From Nitrospirales bacterium (GTDB taxonomy: Bacteria > Nitrospirota > Nitrospiria > Nitrospirales > UBA8639), in the NCBI GenBank assembly GCA_021604005.1, contig BQIV01000013.1, forward strand, positions 1 to 64,000: a DNA stretch of 64,000 nucleotides, given 5' to 3'. Shown in pieces: positions 61,846 to 64,000 of the stretch (within the stretch, counting starts at the first letter, position 1; the number at the start of each line of letters is the position of its first letter). Below the pieces are notes generated by a model, which worked only from the letters and a program-made list of their open reading frames with translations, made no database searches and had not been told where the DNA came from. Position numbers and translations under genes: made by a program.

Positions 61846-63213
61846 ATGGCAGTACCTCTTCCAGAACAGTCCATGCATGGCCAGTGGTCCTCACGCTGGA
61901 CTTTTATCTTAGCCGCAACCGGGGCCGCCGTCGGTCTCGGCAACATTTGGAAGTTCCCATACCTGACAGGCGAAAACGGCGGAAGCGCATTCGTCTTAGT
62001 CTATATCGTGTGCGTGGCTGCGCTGGGGATTCCGTTGATGATGTCTGAGATCCTTCTTGGCCGGCGAGGTCGATCTACCCCTATCAACTCCATGTGCGTA
62101 CTCTCCGCAGAAACCAAAACCAGTCAATGGTGGCAAATCATCGGCTGGTCCGGCACCGTCGCCGGCATGTTGATTTTGTCATACTACAGCGTGATTGGCG
62201 GGTGGACATTGGCGTATATCTTTAAATCGGGCATGGGCACATTTAGCGGAGCCTCTGGAGAAATAGCCGCTTCCACCTTTTCAGAATTTGTGGGAAGTCC
62301 CGGTACTCTGTTCCTGTGGCACACCATCTTTATGGTCATCACGATGAGCATTGTGGCGGGAGGCGTTCAGGGTGGACTGGAAAAAGCCGTGCAGTATCTT
62401 ATGCCCACGCTATTTTTCTTGCTCCTTGTGATGGTGGGCTACAGCATGACGACGGGATTTTTCGGAAAAGGCTTAGCCTTCCTGTTCACTCCTGATTTCA
62501 GCAAACTCTCAGGGGCCAGCATGCTCACCGCCATGGGGCAAGCCTTCTTTAGTCTCAGCCTTGGCATGGGCACGATTATGATTTATGGATCATACGTGCC
62601 GAAGGGTACGTCTATCGCCAGCACCTCCGTAGCCATCGCACTAGCAGACACGGGCGTGGCCCTCCTCGCAGGAATGGCGATTTTCCCGATCGTGTTTGCC
62701 AACGGCATGGAGCCCGGATCGGGGCCAGGTTTGATTTTCCAAACGCTTCCCGTCGCCTTCGGGAACATGACCGGAGGCATCGCATTTGGTTCGTTATTTT
62801 TCATACTGTTGCTTGTCGCAGCATGGACATCGTCGATTTCGCTCATCGAACCGCTCGTCACATGGCTAATCGAAACCTATGGCATGTCACGAATCACCGC
62901 ATCCCTCTGCTCTGGCCTCGCCACATGGCTTCTCGGGCTAGGGACAGTATTCTCCTTTAATATATGGAAGGAGGTTACACTCTTCGATCTGAACTTCTTC
63001 GAACTCCTCGACTTTCTCACCTCTAATATCATGCTCCCACTAGGCGGCATACTCATCGCCGTCTTCGCTGGTTGGCTCATGAAGGTCGAACTCACCAAAT
63101 CTGAGTTGAATATCCAAAATCCCACTGCCTATCTCATCTGGCAAACCCTCGTGCGCTACATCGCCCCTGTTGCGGTGTTTATCGTTCTGCTCAAATCTGT
63201 CGGCATTCTGTAG
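61846..63213 (+). CDS. Sodium:neurotransmitter symporter (NSS/SNF) family transporter
   Basis: The 455-residue inner-membrane protein has about 11 helices. The first helix motif WTFILAATGAAVGLGNIWKFPYLTGENGGSAF is the unwound Na+/substrate site of LeuT-type carriers, and the following EILLGRRGR and the helix-6 stretch FFSLSLGMGTIMIYGSYVPK are also conserved. It imports an amino acid or related compound with sodium. The length is shorter than LeuT and close to the MhsT/Tyt1 group. The gene is divergent from the small gene at 61452 with 130 bases between. Confidence 0.92.
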   Translation: MAVPLPEQSMHGQWSSRWTFILAATGAAVGLGNIWKFPYLTGENGGSAFVLVYIVCVAALGIPLMMSEILLGRRGRSTPINSMCVLSAETKTSQWWQIIGWSGTVAGMLILSYYSVIGGWTLAYIFKSGMGTFSGASGEIAASTFSEFVGSPGTLFLWHTIFMVITMSIVAGGVQGGLEKAVQYLMPTLFFLLLVMVGYSMTTGFFGKGLAFLFTPDFSKLSGASMLTAMGQAFFSLSLGMGTIMIYGSYVPKGTSIASTSVAIALADTGVALLAGMAIFPIVFANGMEPGSGPGLIFQTLPVAFGNMTGGIAFGSLFFILLLVAAWTSSISLIEPLVTWLIETYGMSRITASLCSGLATWLLGLGTVFSFNIWKEVTLFDLNFFELLDFLTSNIMLPLGGILIAVFAGWLMKVELTKSELNIQNPTAYLIWQTLVRYIAPVAVFIVLLKSVGIL

Positions 63214-63718
63214 AGACGTAGTTCGTCGTTTAACCTTCGTATCTCGTGACCTGCAGAGAAAGTACCTTCGCATTGTCAGGGAAAAGGCTAGGATGAGAGT
63301 GAAAATACTGGAAATCTGAAAACGACCAACGAGAAAAATCCAGAATCTATTTTTTCTCCTGCACGAGCAAGGCTCTTTCAGACGCTTCCCAAACTCAACT
63401 TCTTCATTTTTTACCAACCTCTACAGAGACTCTCACCTATTCAAATCAGACAAACCCATTGTTATCTCATCCTGTACAGTGCGTATCTAAATAGATAATC
63501 AATGAAACGTGTAAGAACTTTAAATCTCATTTCAATCTTTAGAATCTCGTTGAATAACATTCAAAATACACACTCCCTTTAAGCTCACATTTATCTCTCA
63601 AAGTCTCTGCAACGCCCATAGCTCCCCGTCCGCGACAATGGCATTGCCCTTGCTTCTCCCTACAGTCATGAAGGGATACACATTGTTCTTTAAACAATGA
63701 AAAAGAAAGGGATAGACC
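63214..63718. other. Intergenic stretch, nothing identified
   Basis: The 505 bases are AT-richer than the flanking genes. A minus-strand frame at 63539-63880 runs antisense into the zinc-ribbon gene and has no support. The last 20 bases contain the AAAGGGAT ribosome binding site for 63719. No hairpin terminator was seen after the transporter. Confidence 0.45.
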
Positions 63719-63982
63719 ATGCAAACGAATTTGACCAGCCACAACGGAGTGACAGAGCAAAACAAGGAAACCCCACATTGCCCTCGCTGCCAAGGGCTCT
63801 TGGTAAAAACCGACTATATGGATATGCTCCAAGGTGGGTATCTCTGGGGATCGGGACAACGATGCGTGAACTGTGGCCATCTAATGGACCCCAAAATCCT
63901 GTTAAACCAGTTCCTCCAGCAAGTGGGTCCCAAAAACCCACCGACCAGGAAGCGACAACGAAACGATTTCATTGCCGCCTAA
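63719..63982 (+). CDS. Zinc-ribbon protein
   Basis: The 87-residue protein has CPRCQG near the middle and CVNCGH about 27 residues on, a four-cysteine zinc ribbon, then a basic C-terminal tail (PPTRKRQRND). It resembles the 48-residue protein at 21346-21492, which has the same CxxCQG...C.NCG spacing. Proteins of this form are frequent in Nitrospira-like genomes. The function is unknown; nucleic acid binding is a reasonable guess. The ATG at 63719 has an AAAGGGAT site upstream. Confidence 0.78.
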   Translation: MQTNLTSHNGVTEQNKETPHCPRCQGLLVKTDYMDMLQGGYLWGSGQRCVNCGHLMDPKILLNQFLQQVGPKNPPTRKRQRNDFIAA

Positions 63983-64000
63983 CAGGGAAGCCGTCCCTAA

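Noticed and set aside
63539-63880. 113-codon minus-strand frame
   Set aside because: It runs antisense through the zinc-ribbon gene at 63719, which has a good start and conserved cysteines.

Overview
The window looks like a chromosome segment of a Nitrospirota bacterium, most likely a Nitrospira relative. The support is the respiratory cluster at 24.9-36.4 kb (a Rieske/cytochrome b pair with two large CydA-like subunits, an NXR-gamma-like haem b protein and several c-type cytochromes), a hopanoid cluster, and several small zinc-ribbon proteins of the kind common in that genus. Base composition looks close to 50% G+C by eye, which would fit a marine-type lineage better than a high-G+C sewage lineage. 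This is inference; no 16S gene is present.

Layout. 0-3.2 kb: the end of a SulP anion transporter, an MCP-like sensor that stops after its HAMP domain, and a frameshifted HicB relic. 3.8-9.8 kb: a compact minus-strand operon of three exported proteins, a HExxH metallopeptidase, a CHAT (caspase-like) protein and a calcineurin-like phosphoesterase. I know no described system with this composition, and it is my main candidate for a new one. 10.0-10.6 kb: a degenerate tandem array of roughly 93-bp units. 10.6-20.8 kb: 6-phosphogluconolactonase, a decayed transaldolase fragment, a type-5 uracil-DNA glycosylase, glycerate 2-kinase, a MazG-like protein with a truncated second copy 2.4 kb away, exported proteins, and a DUF2868/DUF3482 membrane-GTPase pair. 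21-24.9 kb: small Zn-ribbon genes, a bactofilin, tRNA-Thr(CGU), a DUF2914 protein and a UbiA prenyltransferase.

24.9-36.4 kb is an eleven-gene minus-strand operon for membrane electron transfer. Cytochrome b has b6-type haem spacing fused to a subunit-IV-like part. The Rieske protein carries an N-terminal PRC-barrel. Five cytochromes c provide six CxxCH sites. Together these suggest a quinol:cytochrome c oxidoreductase supercomplex, which in a nitrite oxidiser would also serve reverse electron flow.

37.3-48.2 kb groups hopanoid synthesis and envelope lipid functions (hpnH, ispG, dxs, a TPR protein, a BamA-fold barrel, an MlaC/HpnM protein, hpnG, shc) with tRNA-Cys inside. 48.4-58.1 kb holds a nucleotide-sugar dehydrogenase, a type IV pilin, a TPR lipoprotein, dnaB, hisZ, serA and serC. 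58.4-64 kb holds a small conserved-looking protein, a TPR protein, a double-domain ThyX translationally coupled to a small Cys protein, an NSS-family symporter and a zinc-ribbon protein. Most genes lie on the minus strand in short-spaced operons. Intergenic decay products cluster between 2.7 and 21 kb, so that part is the more plastic one.
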